In this document: positions 25,218-32,071 of the stretch, piece after piece | How positions within the stretch are numbered: the stretch's first letter is position 1 | Layout of the letters: each line of letters starts with the position of its first letter | The notes under the pieces: model-generated | Databases searched by the model: none | Seen by the model: only the letters and a program-made list of their open reading frames with translations | What the model was told of the DNA's origin: nothing | Origin: Candidatus Dadabacteria bacterium | Lineage (GTDB): Bacteria; Desulfobacterota_D; UBA1144; Nemesobacterales; Nemesobacteraceae | Direction of reading: 5' to 3' | Length of the DNA: 34,189 nt | Assembly (NCBI GenBank): GCA_026710625.1 | Contig: JAPOQQ010000064.1 | Location: 1 to 34,189, forward strand | Translations under genes and position numbers: made by a program

Positions 25218-25661
25218 TTATTTATCCCTTATGTTTTTTGACTCCGTGATCAGGCTTAGCTTTTCAACGCCAGTTTTCTTTATCTCGTCTATGACCTTTA
25301 CCACGAATCCGTATTTGACTGATTTATCTGCTCTGAGAAAAACCCGTCCGCTCTCGGGCGTGGTTCCCTCCGTCGCCATTAATTTGCCGAGAGCGGTGGC
25401 GATTTCTGAAAGCGGGTAGCTGGCGTCTTCGAGAAATATATTTCCGGACCCTGTCACGGTCACGGTTATCTGCTTCTGGTTTTTGACCGGGATTTTAGAA
25501 GATGCCGTTTGCGGAAGGTTTACCCTGATCCCTTGATAAAGTATTGGAGTGGTGACCATGAAAATAACCAGGAGAACCAGCATTACGTCAACAAAGGGAG
25601 TGACGTTTATCTCTGAGAGGACTGACCTGCGCCAGCCAGTGTTGAATTTTCCCGCTGCCAT
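25218..25661 (-). CDS. tolR: Biopolymer transport protein TolR/ExbD
   Basis: The 147-residue protein has the family hallmark SEINVTPFVDVMLVLLVIFMVTTPIL. Asp25 lies at the start of the single membrane helix, the residue that carries protons in TolR/ExbD. The periplasmic domain follows, with PLSEIATALGKLMATEGTTPESGRVFLRADKSVKYGFVVKVIDEIKKTGVEKLSLIT. It works as a dimer inside the TolQ pentamer. Its ATG is 16 nt after the tolQ stop, within the tolQ-tolR-tolA unit. Confidence 0.92.
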   Translation of the reverse strand: MAAGKFNTGWRRSVLSEINVTPFVDVMLVLLVIFMVTTPILYQGIRVNLPQTASSKIPVKNQKQITVTVTGSGNIFLEDASYPLSEIATALGKLMATEGTTPESGRVFLRADKSVKYGFVVKVIDEIKKTGVEKLSLITESKNIRDK

Positions 25662-25677
25662 GAGGCGAAATTCCCCG

Positions 25678-26394
25678 CTACCTGTTTAGATATCTTTCCG
25701 CTGTGTTGAGAAATCCGGCACAGAAATGCTCCATTTCCACCTCCATGGCCCTTACCCGGTTGACAAAGTAGTTGTAGGCTATTGTAGCGGGGATGGCGGC
25801 CGCAAGACCGATGGCGGTTGCTATAAGCGCCTCCGCGATTCCCGGAGCCACGACCTCAAGAGAGGGAACACCTTTGCTTCCCGCAAGTCCTATAAAGGAG
25901 TTCATAATGCCCCACACGGTTCCGAACAATCCTATGAACGGAGCTGAACTGCCGGTGGTTGCAAGGAAAACCAGAGACTTTTCAAGCTTTGATGCCTCTT
26001 TGGTCATTGCCCTGTTAAGTGCTCTTTCTACCGAGTCTACGGATTCGGAACGGGAAGAAATGTCTCCCGGCCCCTTAGGATCGAGTTCCCCTCGGCTTTT
26101 CTTTTTCTCCGTTTTAACCACTTCCGCATAGCCTGCTCTGAACAGTTCAGCAACCGGACCACCGACTTTCTCTGAGAAAGAGAGAAGCGCCCTCATGTCT
26201 TCGTTTGAATGATAAAGGTTGAGAAACGTGGCTGATTTCTTGGAAGAACTTCTTAGAAGACGGAATTTCGTGTAGATAATCGCCCAGGAAAAAACCGACA
26301 TGAAAATTAAAAGCAGAAGCACAGCCTTGACCACGGGCCCGGTGCTTACAAGCAGCATTAATATGTTGTTTGTTCCTTCCGTGAACAGATTCAT
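25678..26394 (-). CDS. tolQ: TolQ/ExbB proton channel subunit
   Basis: The 238-residue inner-membrane protein has three hydrophobic segments (about 18-40, 150-170 and 185-210) and a large cytoplasmic loop between the first two. The loop carries a charged Lys/Ser/Gly-rich insertion (about residues 95-120). The signature LVFLATTGSSAPFIGLFGTVWGIMNSFIGLAGSKG is typical of TolQ, as is PGIAEALIATAIGLAAAIPATIAYNYFVNRV. It heads the tolQ-tolR-tolA-phosphatase-argS-SPOR run. The roughly 250-bp region upstream is divergent towards an exported protein gene. Confidence 0.9.
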   Translation of the reverse strand: MNLFTEGTNNILMLLVSTGPVVKAVLLLLIFMSVFSWAIIYTKFRLLRSSSKKSATFLNLYHSNEDMRALLSFSEKVGGPVAELFRAGYAEVVKTEKKKSRGELDPKGPGDISSRSESVDSVERALNRAMTKEASKLEKSLVFLATTGSSAPFIGLFGTVWGIMNSFIGLAGSKGVPSLEVVAPGIAEALIATAIGLAAAIPATIAYNYFVNRVRAMEVEMEHFCAGFLNTAERYLNR

Positions 26395-26649
26395 AAAGGG
26401 CGCTTAGGCGAAATTCGAAAATTCTGGTTTCATCGGTAATTTTTTCAAGCCATGTCGCGGGCGGCATGCGGCCGGATAACCCAATGCCGGGCGAAAAGAT
26501 AACCGCCGATAGAAATCAGATGGGAAACCCTAATCATAATATTTTACCCGTTTTGGGGAATTAAACATAACTTTGCTGTCAGGTACAATTGAAAGACCGC
26601 GGGGGGTTTGCGAACATCCGTGAATAATGCGCTCAATGGAGGGATCAAG

Positions 26650-27096
26650 GTGTCAAGAAAGCATTGTTTCTCAGCTATTTTTATCCTGGTTTTTTTCCTC
26701 GTGACTGCCGCGGCGGTTCGCGCGGAGGAAGACAGATACACGGTCGTGGTGGAAGAAAGTTTCTATACCGTGGCGCCCGAGAACCGCGAGGAATTTCTCA
26801 GGGTATACAGAACCCGTCTTTTTCCTTTCTGGCAGGAAATGAAAAAGATGGGCATCACCGTTGACGATTACAGGATGTATTCACAGAGAATACATACCGT
26901 AAAGCCGCTTTGGACCTACAAAACCGTGGTAAAATTCAAAAACTATGCGGCGATAGACAGGTGGCTTGAGGTGAGGGACGAAGTATATGGGAAATTATTC
27001 CCCGGAGAGAAGGGTTACAAGGAGCCGAGAAAAATAATAGACTCCATTTCCGGGAATCACTGGGATGAATTCATAAGGGAAATACCGCTTGACTGA
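26650..27096 (+). CDS. Exported protein of unknown function, possible dimeric alpha/beta-barrel (NIPSNAP-like) fold
   Basis: The 148-residue protein begins with a signal peptide (hydrophobic core AIFILVFFLVTAAA, likely cleavage after VRA near residue 25). The mature part starts with YTVVVEESFYTVAPENREEFLRVYRTRLFPFWQEMKKMG, and later has WTYKTVVKFKNYAAIDRWLEVRDEVY. Strand-helix patterns of this sort resemble the antibiotic-monooxygenase/NIPSNAP ferredoxin-like fold; that is inference. The GTG start at 26650 is chosen because GGAGGG (26638-26643) lies 6 nt upstream and the signal peptide begins there. Earlier in-frame starts (26608, 26620) lack SDs. It stands alone, divergent from tolQ and convergent with ruvB. 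Confidence 0.75.
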   Translation: MSRKHCFSAIFILVFFLVTAAAVRAEEDRYTVVVEESFYTVAPENREEFLRVYRTRLFPFWQEMKKMGITVDDYRMYSQRIHTVKPLWTYKTVVKFKNYAAIDRWLEVRDEVYGKLFPGEKGYKEPRKIIDSISGNHWDEFIREIPLD

Positions 27097-27119
27097 ATGT
27101 CTTCAGACTTTTGCCCAGA

Positions 27120-28145
27120 TCAGAGAAGTTTTGGCTGACCCTCGCTCAGGCTGAGTCCCAAGTGCCTGTAAGCGAGCTTCGTAGCCTTTCTTCCCCTAGG
27201 GGTTTTTTCCACTAGCCCCTCTCTTATCAGGAAGGGTTCGTAGACGTTTTCTATCGTATCCTTGTCCTCGCTCACCGCGGCTGAGATAGTGTCTATTCCT
27301 ACGGGACCCCCTCCGAATTTCTCGATTATGGCGGTGAGTATTGCCCTGTCGAGGTTATCAAGACCCCTTGAATCTATCTCAAGCATCGAAAGTGCATCCC
27401 TGACCACGGTTTCGGTTATGCGTCCGTCCGATTTCATCTGTGCGTAGTCCCTTACCCTCTTAAGAAGCCTGTTGGCTATCCTGGGGGTTCCTCTTGCTCT
27501 CGAGGTCATCTCGCGGGCCCCTTCGTCCGTTATTTCGACCCCAAGAATCCCGGAGGATCTTTTCACTATGCTCGAGAGTTCTTTCGTGCTGTAGTAGTCA
27601 AGCCTGAGTTCGACCCCGAAGCGGGAACGGAACGGGGAGGTGAGAAGCCCCGTTCTGGTCGTCGCTCCTATGAGGGTGAACCTGTTGAGGTTTATTTTCA
27701 CCGATCTTGCCGTCGGGCCTTCTCCTATCATGAGGTCGATTTCGAAGTCCTCCATGGCGGAATAAAGATATTCCTCGACGACCCTGTTTATCCTGTGTAT
27801 TTCGTCGATGAAAAGCACGTCCTTTTCGTTGAGATTGGTAAGCATGGAAGCGAGATCTCCGGTTCTTTCGAGAACAGGTCCCGAGGTAAGATGCAGCCCC
27901 ACGCCGAGTTCATTTGCGAATATGTGGGCGAGGGTGGTTTTCCCAAGTCCTGGGGGACCGGAGAGAAGGACGTGATCGAGGGCCTCGCCCCTTGCCTTGG
28001 CGGCGCCGATGAATATGGCGACCTGCTCCTTAATGCTCGGTTGCCCGATAAAGTCCCGAAGAAAAGCAGGACGAAGATTTACGTCCGTAAGCTTGTCTGT
28101 TTCCGTGTATTCGGGCGAAACGGTTTTTCTTGTGTTCTGTGACAT
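27120..28145 (-). CDS. ruvB: Holliday junction branch migration ATPase RuvB
   Basis: RuvB is the hexameric motor that drives branch migration with RuvA. The 341-residue protein shows Walker [14 protein letters not shown], Walker [12 protein letters not shown], sensor 1 GATTRTGLL, the arginine-finger region [13 protein letters not shown], and the C-terminal winged helix ending [26 protein letters not shown]. Its ATG directly follows the ruvA stop codon. It is the last gene of the yebC-ruvC-ruvA-ruvB operon and is convergent with the exported protein gene. Confidence 0.98.
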   Translation of the reverse strand: MSQNTRKTVSPEYTETDKLTDVNLRPAFLRDFIGQPSIKEQVAIFIGAAKARGEALDHVLLSGPPGLGKTTLAHIFANELGVGLHLTSGPVLERTGDLASMLTNLNEKDVLFIDEIHRINRVVEEYLYSAMEDFEIDLMIGEGPTARSVKINLNRFTLIGATTRTGLLTSPFRSRFGVELRLDYYSTKELSSIVKRSSGILGVEITDEGAREMTSRARGTPRIANRLLKRVRDYAQMKSDGRITETVVRDALSMLEIDSRGLDNLDRAILTAIIEKFGGGPVGIDTISAAVSEDKDTIENVYEPFLIREGLVEKTPRGRKATKLAYRHLGLSLSEGQPKLL

Positions 28146-28730
28146 CTAGTTTCTGATCACTTTAAGAGAGTCCCGAAGCACATTCTCTATGGAACTTGAG
28201 ACCTCAATGATTTTTTTGATTTCGGGGGTTTTTTTCTCCACTTCGGCCCTTGTGTAGCCTAGATTAAGCAGCGCGGAAATCGTGTCGTTAAGCATGGTGT
28301 TTGGTATCGAGGACTTTTCGTCCGCCGCAAGGTCGTCAAGCTTGTCCTTAAGCTCGTTTACTATCTTGGTAGCGGTTCTAGTGCCGATACCGCGGATTTT
28401 TCTTTGCGCCAAGTCCCCGTTTATTATGCACCTTACAAGCTCTGAAACGGAAATGTTCGAAAGCACGTTTGTGGCCGCTTTCGGTCCTATGCCGGAAACG
28501 CTGATGAGCTTTTCAAAGAGTTTTTTTTCCGCTTCAGTGAGAAACCCGAACAACTCAATACTGTTCTCCCTCTGGCTTGTATGTATTTTGAGTTCAACTT
28601 CCTCCCCCACGGCCCCGAGATCATAGTAAGTGGAAAGTGGGACGGTAACGCCGTAACCGACCCCGTTTACGTCAATGACAACGGTCCCGATTTCCTTACA
28701 AGCGATTGCGCCTCTAAGCAGATAGATCAT
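28146..28730 (-). CDS. ruvA: Holliday junction DNA-binding protein RuvA
   Basis: The 194-residue protein has the OB-fold N-terminal domain ([33 protein letters not shown]). Two helix-hairpin-helix motifs (LISVSGIGPKAATNVLS and KIRGIGTRTATKIVNELKDKL) bind the junction. The C-terminal domain III (NDTISALLNLGYTRAEVEK) contacts RuvB. The ATG at 28730 restores the conserved MIYLLRG start. The frame extends further upstream into ruvC, but that extension is not family-like. The start lies 17 nt inside the end of ruvC, so translation is probably coupled. Confidence 0.96.
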   Translation of the reverse strand: MIYLLRGAIACKEIGTVVIDVNGVGYGVTVPLSTYYDLGAVGEEVELKIHTSQRENSIELFGFLTEAEKKLFEKLISVSGIGPKAATNVLSNISVSELVRCIINGDLAQRKIRGIGTRTATKIVNELKDKLDDLAADEKSSIPNTMLNDTISALLNLGYTRAEVEKKTPEIKKIIEVSSSIENVLRDSLKVIRN

Positions 28731-29280
28731 TTGCAGTGAATCTCTTTTTCCTGCGCCGGTTTCTTGCACTGCCAATAGTGCCGTCCGGCAGCCCGTATTT
28801 CGAAAGACTTAAGTGGCAGATCGCGATCGCGAGTGCGTCTGACTCGTCCGTGCTTTGAAATTCGCTGACTCCGAGCATGTAGGAAAGCATTTTCTGCATC
28901 TCTTCCTTGCCTGCTCTTCCTTTGCCGGTCAGGGCGAGCTTTACCCTAGTGGGTGCGTACTCGCTTACCGGGATTCCTCTCTGCGCCGCCGCCAGGATCG
29001 CTATGCCCCTCGACTGGCCGAGCTTTATGGCGCTTCTCGCGTTTTTGGCGAAAAACATTTCCTCGACTGATACGACCGAGGGAGCGTAATCGTCGATTAC
29101 CCTCAGGATTCCGACATAGATATCGTTCAGTCTTTCAGAAGCGGAGTTTCCGGGTGCAGGAGTGATTGTTCCACTGGCTACGTAGCTTAACCGGTTTCCT
29201 GCGCCGTCCACGACCCCGTAGCCGCAGGATCTTGATCCGGGGTCGATTCCCATGACCCTGGTGTCGGAAATCTTATCCAA
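28714..29280 (-). CDS. ruvC: Crossover junction endodeoxyribonuclease RuvC
   Basis: RuvC resolves Holliday junctions as a dimer. The 188-residue protein keeps all four acidic catalytic residues in register with E. coli: Asp13 in MGIDPGS, Glu73 in SVEEMFF, and Asp145 and Asp148 in [14 protein letters not shown]. The C-terminal tail ([16 protein letters not shown]) is basic. The start overlaps the end of yebC by 8 nt and the end overlaps ruvA by 17 nt, a tightly packed operon. Confidence 0.97.
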   Translation of the reverse strand: MDKISDTRVMGIDPGSRSCGYGVVDGAGNRLSYVASGTITPAPGNSASERLNDIYVGILRVIDDYAPSVVSVEEMFFAKNARSAIKLGQSRGIAILAAAQRGIPVSEYAPTRVKLALTGKGRAGKEEMQKMLSYMLGVSEFQSTDESDALAIAICHLSLSKYGLPDGTIGSARNRRRKKRFTANDLSA

Positions 29281-30019
29281 TTGCCTCGAGTAACTGCTCG
29301 TCTATGTCGAAGTTGGCGTACACGTTCTGAACATCGTCGCTGTCTTCAAGCGCTTCCATCAGCCTTATCATGTGTTCTGCGTCCCGGCCCTCGATTCTAA
29401 CGTTTGTCTGCGGTATCATGGTGACTTCGGCTGATTCGTACTGTATTCCGGAGTCGGAGACCGCTTTCTTTATGGTTTCGTAGTTATCCGTGGGGGTTAT
29501 AACCACTATATCGCTGTCCTCGGTGCGCACGTCGTCAGCCCCCGCGTCTATCACCAGATCGAAGAGCGTATCCTCATCAACCGAGTCTCCGGCAAACGCG
29601 ATTCTTCCCTTAAGATCGAACATCCACGCAACACAGCCGTTCTCCCCGAGCCCTCCGCCGTGTTTTGTGAATATTCTTCTTATTTCGGAGACGGTCCTGT
29701 TTCTGTTGTCAGTAAGGGTCTTTACGTATACGGCACTTCCGCCGGGTCCATACCCTTCGTAAAATATCTCGTTGTAGACTACTCCCTCGATGTCCCCGGT
29801 GCCCCGTTTTACGGCCCTCTCTATCGTGTCGTTGGGCATGTTGGCGCCCTTCGCGGTCGCTACAGCGGTGCGAAGACGCGGGTTGGATTCCGGGTCGCCT
29901 CCCCCTTCCTTAGCGGCAACCGTAAGCTCCCTGATAAGCTTGGTGAATATTTTTCCCCGCTTGGCGTCAACTGCGGCTTTTCTGTGTTTTATGTTTGCCC
30001 ATTTGGAATGACCTGCCAT
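29273..30019 (-). CDS. yebC: YebC/PmpR-family protein (TACO1-like)
   Basis: The 248-residue protein begins [32 protein letters not shown], followed by [30 protein letters not shown] and [28 protein letters not shown], the unmistakable YebC signature. Members were described as transcriptional regulators. Recent work assigns TACO1/YebC-like proteins a role in translation of proline-rich stretches. The SD is an AGGGGGGTGAG run 5 nt before the ATG. TATACT (complement of 30066-30071) is a -10 candidate without a clear -35. It heads the ruv operon. The IS110 element inserted about 100 bp upstream of its start. Confidence 0.95.
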   Translation of the reverse strand: MAGHSKWANIKHRKAAVDAKRGKIFTKLIRELTVAAKEGGGDPESNPRLRTAVATAKGANMPNDTIERAVKRGTGDIEGVVYNEIFYEGYGPGGSAVYVKTLTDNRNRTVSEIRRIFTKHGGGLGENGCVAWMFDLKGRIAFAGDSVDEDTLFDLVIDAGADDVRTEDSDIVVITPTDNYETIKKAVSDSGIQYESAEVTMIPQTNVRIEGRDAEHMIRLMEALEDSDDVQNVYANFDIDEQLLEAIG

Positions 30020-30223
30020 ATTAGCTCACCCCCCTGTTTCTCCATTTCTGCATATTCTTCCTCAAAGTATAACCGAAAATTCCCTCAAATTGCCACAGCG
30101 CTTCGAAAACTCCCACGATGGACTTCCTGTCTTTCATCAAGCCTAAATTTTATGTATAGAGCGAATTTTTTTTAAGATTCCTCCTCGTTTTTCTCTTTGA
30201 CGATTTCATTTCTCCGTTTTTGT

Positions 30224-31471
30224 TCACGCGGTATCCCGTAAAGGTTTGTTGAACTCCTTGTCAAACAACTCTCCTTTTTCCAGGATGACGCGGGCGACGA
30301 ACAAAAGACGATCGCACACGGTACGAACGGATCTGCAGTAACCATGACCCTTTCCCCGAAGCTCTTCGTATTTTGTCCTGCTTACTGGATCATGCTTTAC
30401 GGCTATTCCTCCCAGAACATGAAACGCGGCTGAGAGGCTCCTGCACACAGCCCTTCGCTTTATGACCAGCTTTGTCTTGCCAGATTGTCTCGTCACCGGA
30501 GCCACACCCCCGAGACATCGAAGCGCCGCGAAGTCCCGTCGGCGCACAAGACTCCACGCCTCGGCAATCAGCGTCGCGAGCACTACAGTCCCCACACCTG
30601 GAATGGATCTGAGTATCTCGATATCGGTTGGCCCTTCTCCCTCGGTCCTGAGTTTTGAGTTCATGGTCTCAATAACTCGCCTGATAGAGTCCTGGGTCTG
30701 CTTGAGCTGACGGTCTACCACCTTCATGCGTTCAATGATAGTTCTTATATGCTCAATACAGCTTTGTACTGTTGCCTCGCTGAGTTCTATCTTCTTGCCA
30801 CGCAATATCCTGAGCGCTTCCTTCGCGTCAATACGCCTCACCCTGTTGCGTCTGAGAAGTTTCTGTACCGTTGAGACCCTTTTTCTCTTTGCCGCACAAG
30901 GACAAGGCATAAGTTCCCATAATTCCAGATGCCATGGTCTTACCGCGCTGCCCAGAAGTTCGCCGAACTGTGGGTAATACCTCCACAGCAGTGCGCGAAG
31001 ACGGTTTACGCAACGGATGCGTTCCGAAACGAGTTCCTCCCTGGTTCTGTTGAATTCCCGCAGGATTATGACATTGGAATCCTGGAGTTCAATGCGGCGG
31101 AAGTGAGAACGATCCGTTCTGAGCGTCGAGGCAAGCACCAAGGCGTCTTTTCTGTCATCCTTGGCTCCTGAGACGCAGAACCTGTCCCTGAAACGATCAA
31201 GCTGCTTCGGATTTATGGAATAAACCATAAAGCCCTGCTCACAAAGACTTTCCACGACAGGGCCGTGATTTACCTCTATAGCCACGGCTATGTCATAGGC
31301 CTCAGAGTCTGAGATTTTTCTCATCCACTGGGTCATTTCCAAAAGACCGCCTCCTGAGTGTGTGAAGTTTTTTTCTCCGATGACGGAACCTTCGTGATCA
31401 ACGACGCAGACCTGGTGAGAACTTCGTCCCCAGTCAATACCTGCAAAAAATAGAGATTCATGATTGTTCAT
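30224..31471 (-). CDS. IS110-family transposase (DEDD serine recombinase, bridge-RNA guided)
   Basis: The 415-residue recombinase has the RuvC-like DEDD domain: Asp13 in FAGIDWGRSSH, Glu66 in VAIEVNHGP, and Asp106 and Asp109 in GAKDDRKDA. A long coiled-coil linker covers about residues 225-275. The Transposase_20 domain at about 285-400 (LRSIPGVGTVVLATLIAE) carries the catalytic serine candidate Ser330 in VAPVTRQSGKTK. IS110 enzymes use a structured RNA from the element's own non-coding end to pair with target and donor. The start ATG at 31471 has a strong SD AGGAGGT (complement of 31482-31488), just after the 3' closing stem of that RNA. The gene appears intact. Confidence 0.95.
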   Translation of the reverse strand: MNNHESLFFAGIDWGRSSHQVCVVDHEGSVIGEKNFTHSGGGLLEMTQWMRKISDSEAYDIAVAIEVNHGPVVESLCEQGFMVYSINPKQLDRFRDRFCVSGAKDDRKDALVLASTLRTDRSHFRRIELQDSNVIILREFNRTREELVSERIRCVNRLRALLWRYYPQFGELLGSAVRPWHLELWELMPCPCAAKRKRVSTVQKLLRRNRVRRIDAKEALRILRGKKIELSEATVQSCIEHIRTIIERMKVVDRQLKQTQDSIRRVIETMNSKLRTEGEGPTDIEILRSIPGVGTVVLATLIAEAWSLVRRRDFAALRCLGGVAPVTRQSGKTKLVIKRRAVCRSLSAAFHVLGGIAVKHDPVSRTKYEELRGKGHGYCRSVRTVCDRLLFVARVILEKGELFDKEFNKPLRDTA

Positions 31472-31529
31472 GTAAATTAATACCTCCTATAAATTCGGGT
31501 TAACCGTGATGCTTGTCGGATCCAGTACT

Positions 31530-31544
31530 GGCGCTCTCTGGCGC
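31530..31544 (-). repeat. Inter-guide spacer repeat, donor-loop copy
   Basis: On the + strand this is GGCGCTCTCTGGCGC, differing from the target-loop copy at one position. It separates the left and right donor guides in the bridge RNA. The shared spacer shows that the two loops have the same internal architecture. Confidence 0.8.
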
Positions 31545-31599
31545 GAACTTCCTGTTGGGCATTTATCACGGCGCTTGACCGAGGCGCTTGTCCATCGTA

Positions 31600-31614
31600 G
31601 GCGCTCTTTGGCGC
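31600..31614 (-). repeat. Inter-guide spacer repeat, target-loop copy
   Basis: On the + strand this is GGCGCTCTTTGGCGC, nearly identical (14/15) to the donor-loop copy at 31530-31544. In RNA sense it is GCGCC-AAAGA-GCGCC, placed exactly between the left and right target guides. GCGC is self-complementary, so it can form a short hairpin inside the loop. Confidence 0.8.
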
Positions 31615-31740
31615 AGGAAGGAGTTAGGCAGCTCTCGGTCAGGCAACCCGTGAATTAATTAAACTCGATTTTTGTTTTTTCGCTCGATTTAAGTTTTTAG
31701 AAGAGTACTGGACAGGGAGTGCTGTTGAGACCTAAATCTA

Positions 31741-31770
31741 TTGACATTTTTTCTCATTCGTGTATTTACT
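31741..31770 (+). promoter_or_regulatory. Distal candidate promoter of rho (P1)
   Basis: TTGACA at 31741-31746 is followed after 18 bp by TTTACT at 31765-31770 (4/6). It lies 28 bp outside the IS110 left end, so the insertion spared it. Transcripts from here would carry the structured segment 31811-31889. Confidence 0.4.
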
Positions 31771-31810
31771 AAAATGTGGTTGTAGCCGCAGAGTCCTAGT
31801 GTTAAGTGCG

Positions 31811-31889
31811 CTTGTCAGGCGGGAGCGGGGTTTTCATGGAAAAGCGGTGTGGGTTTTCTGCGGAGCAAAGGTTCTTTTCTCCTGACAAG
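31811..31889 (+). other. Structured segment of the rho upstream region
   Basis: A perfect 9-bp inverted repeat, CTTGTCAGG (31811-31819) and CCTGACAAG (31881-31889), encloses 61 nt. Within it TTTTC-ATG-GAAAA can form a small hairpin. The segment lies between the two candidate rho promoters. It could be a leader regulatory structure or a separate small RNA. The whole 358-bp gap from the IS end to rho (31714-32071) has no supported protein gene. Confidence 0.45.
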
Positions 31890-31903
31890 TTCGGTTTTAG
31901 ATA

Positions 31904-31932
31904 TTGACAAGCTTGTTGCGCGGCAATACTAT
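31904..31932 (+). promoter_or_regulatory. Proximal promoter of rho (P2)
   Basis: TTGACA at 31904-31909, exactly 17 bp, then TACTAT at 31927-31932 (4/6). The predicted start is near 31939, giving a leader of about 130 nt before the rho ATG. This is the best promoter match upstream of rho. Confidence 0.6.
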
Positions 31933-31939
31933 TAACTGT

Positions 31940-31958
31940 ATCAGTTGTACTGATTTTT
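31940..31958 (+). promoter_or_regulatory. Hairpin followed by five Ts at the predicted 5' end of rho mRNA
   Basis: ATCAGT (31940-31945), loop TGT, ACTGAT (31949-31954), then TTTTT. The stem begins within about a base of the predicted P2 transcription start. It could cap and protect the 5' end of the mRNA, or act as a weak terminator for readthrough from P1. Confidence 0.4.
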
Positions 31959-32071
31959 CACTTTGAACTCTTAAGCGCGTGCTATTGTCGCATTCCTGAC
32001 ACTTCAAAAGATTTCGATTATTTTTTGAACCAAGAGTTTTAACAATGCCTTAATTCAAGGAGTTTCACTGT

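Larger units (their letters stand above)
31496..31650 (-). ncRNA. Bridge RNA (seekRNA) of the IS110 element, with target- and donor-binding loops
   Basis: Coordinates decrease along the RNA. A closing stem pairs CGGGTT (from 31645-31650) with AACCCG (from 31496-31501). Stem 1, 8 bp (31634-31641 with 31576-31583), encloses the target loop: left guide CTTCCTG (31620-31614) and right guide ACGATGGAC (31598-31590). Stem 2, 7 bp (31565-31571 with 31504-31510), encloses the donor loop: left guide ACAGGAAGT (31555-31547) and right guide AGTACTGGAT (31529-31520). The right target guide pairs 9/9 with core plus right flank. The left donor guide is identical over 9/9 to right end plus core. The right donor guide pairs 9/10 plus one G-U with core plus left end. 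The left target guide matches left flank plus core G with one G-U. The true RNA ends may extend beyond these stems. Confidence 0.8.
30124..31713 (-). mobile_element. Complete IS110-family insertion sequence with bridge RNA, 1590 bp
   Basis: The ends are set by matches between the element's bridge RNA and the DNA at both junctions. In transposase orientation the left junction reads ACTCCCT-GT-CCAGTACT and the right junction ACAGGAA-GT-CCATCGT. GT is therefore the core dinucleotide, present at both ends (complement of 31712-31713 and of 30122-30123). Counting one core copy, the element is 1590 bp, normal for IS110. It has no inverted terminal repeats, as expected. It holds one transposase gene, a non-coding left end of about 240 bp with the guide RNA, and a right end of about 100 bp. 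It lies intergenically between yebC and rho and disrupts no gene. An intact transposase and matching guides suggest a fairly recent insertion. Confidence 0.85.

Noticed and set aside
31530-31614. Repeated GGCGCTCTYTGGCGC considered as a CRISPR-like or tandem repeat
   Set aside because: Only two copies, 70 bp apart, and each lies between paired guides of the IS110 bridge RNA, which explains them better.
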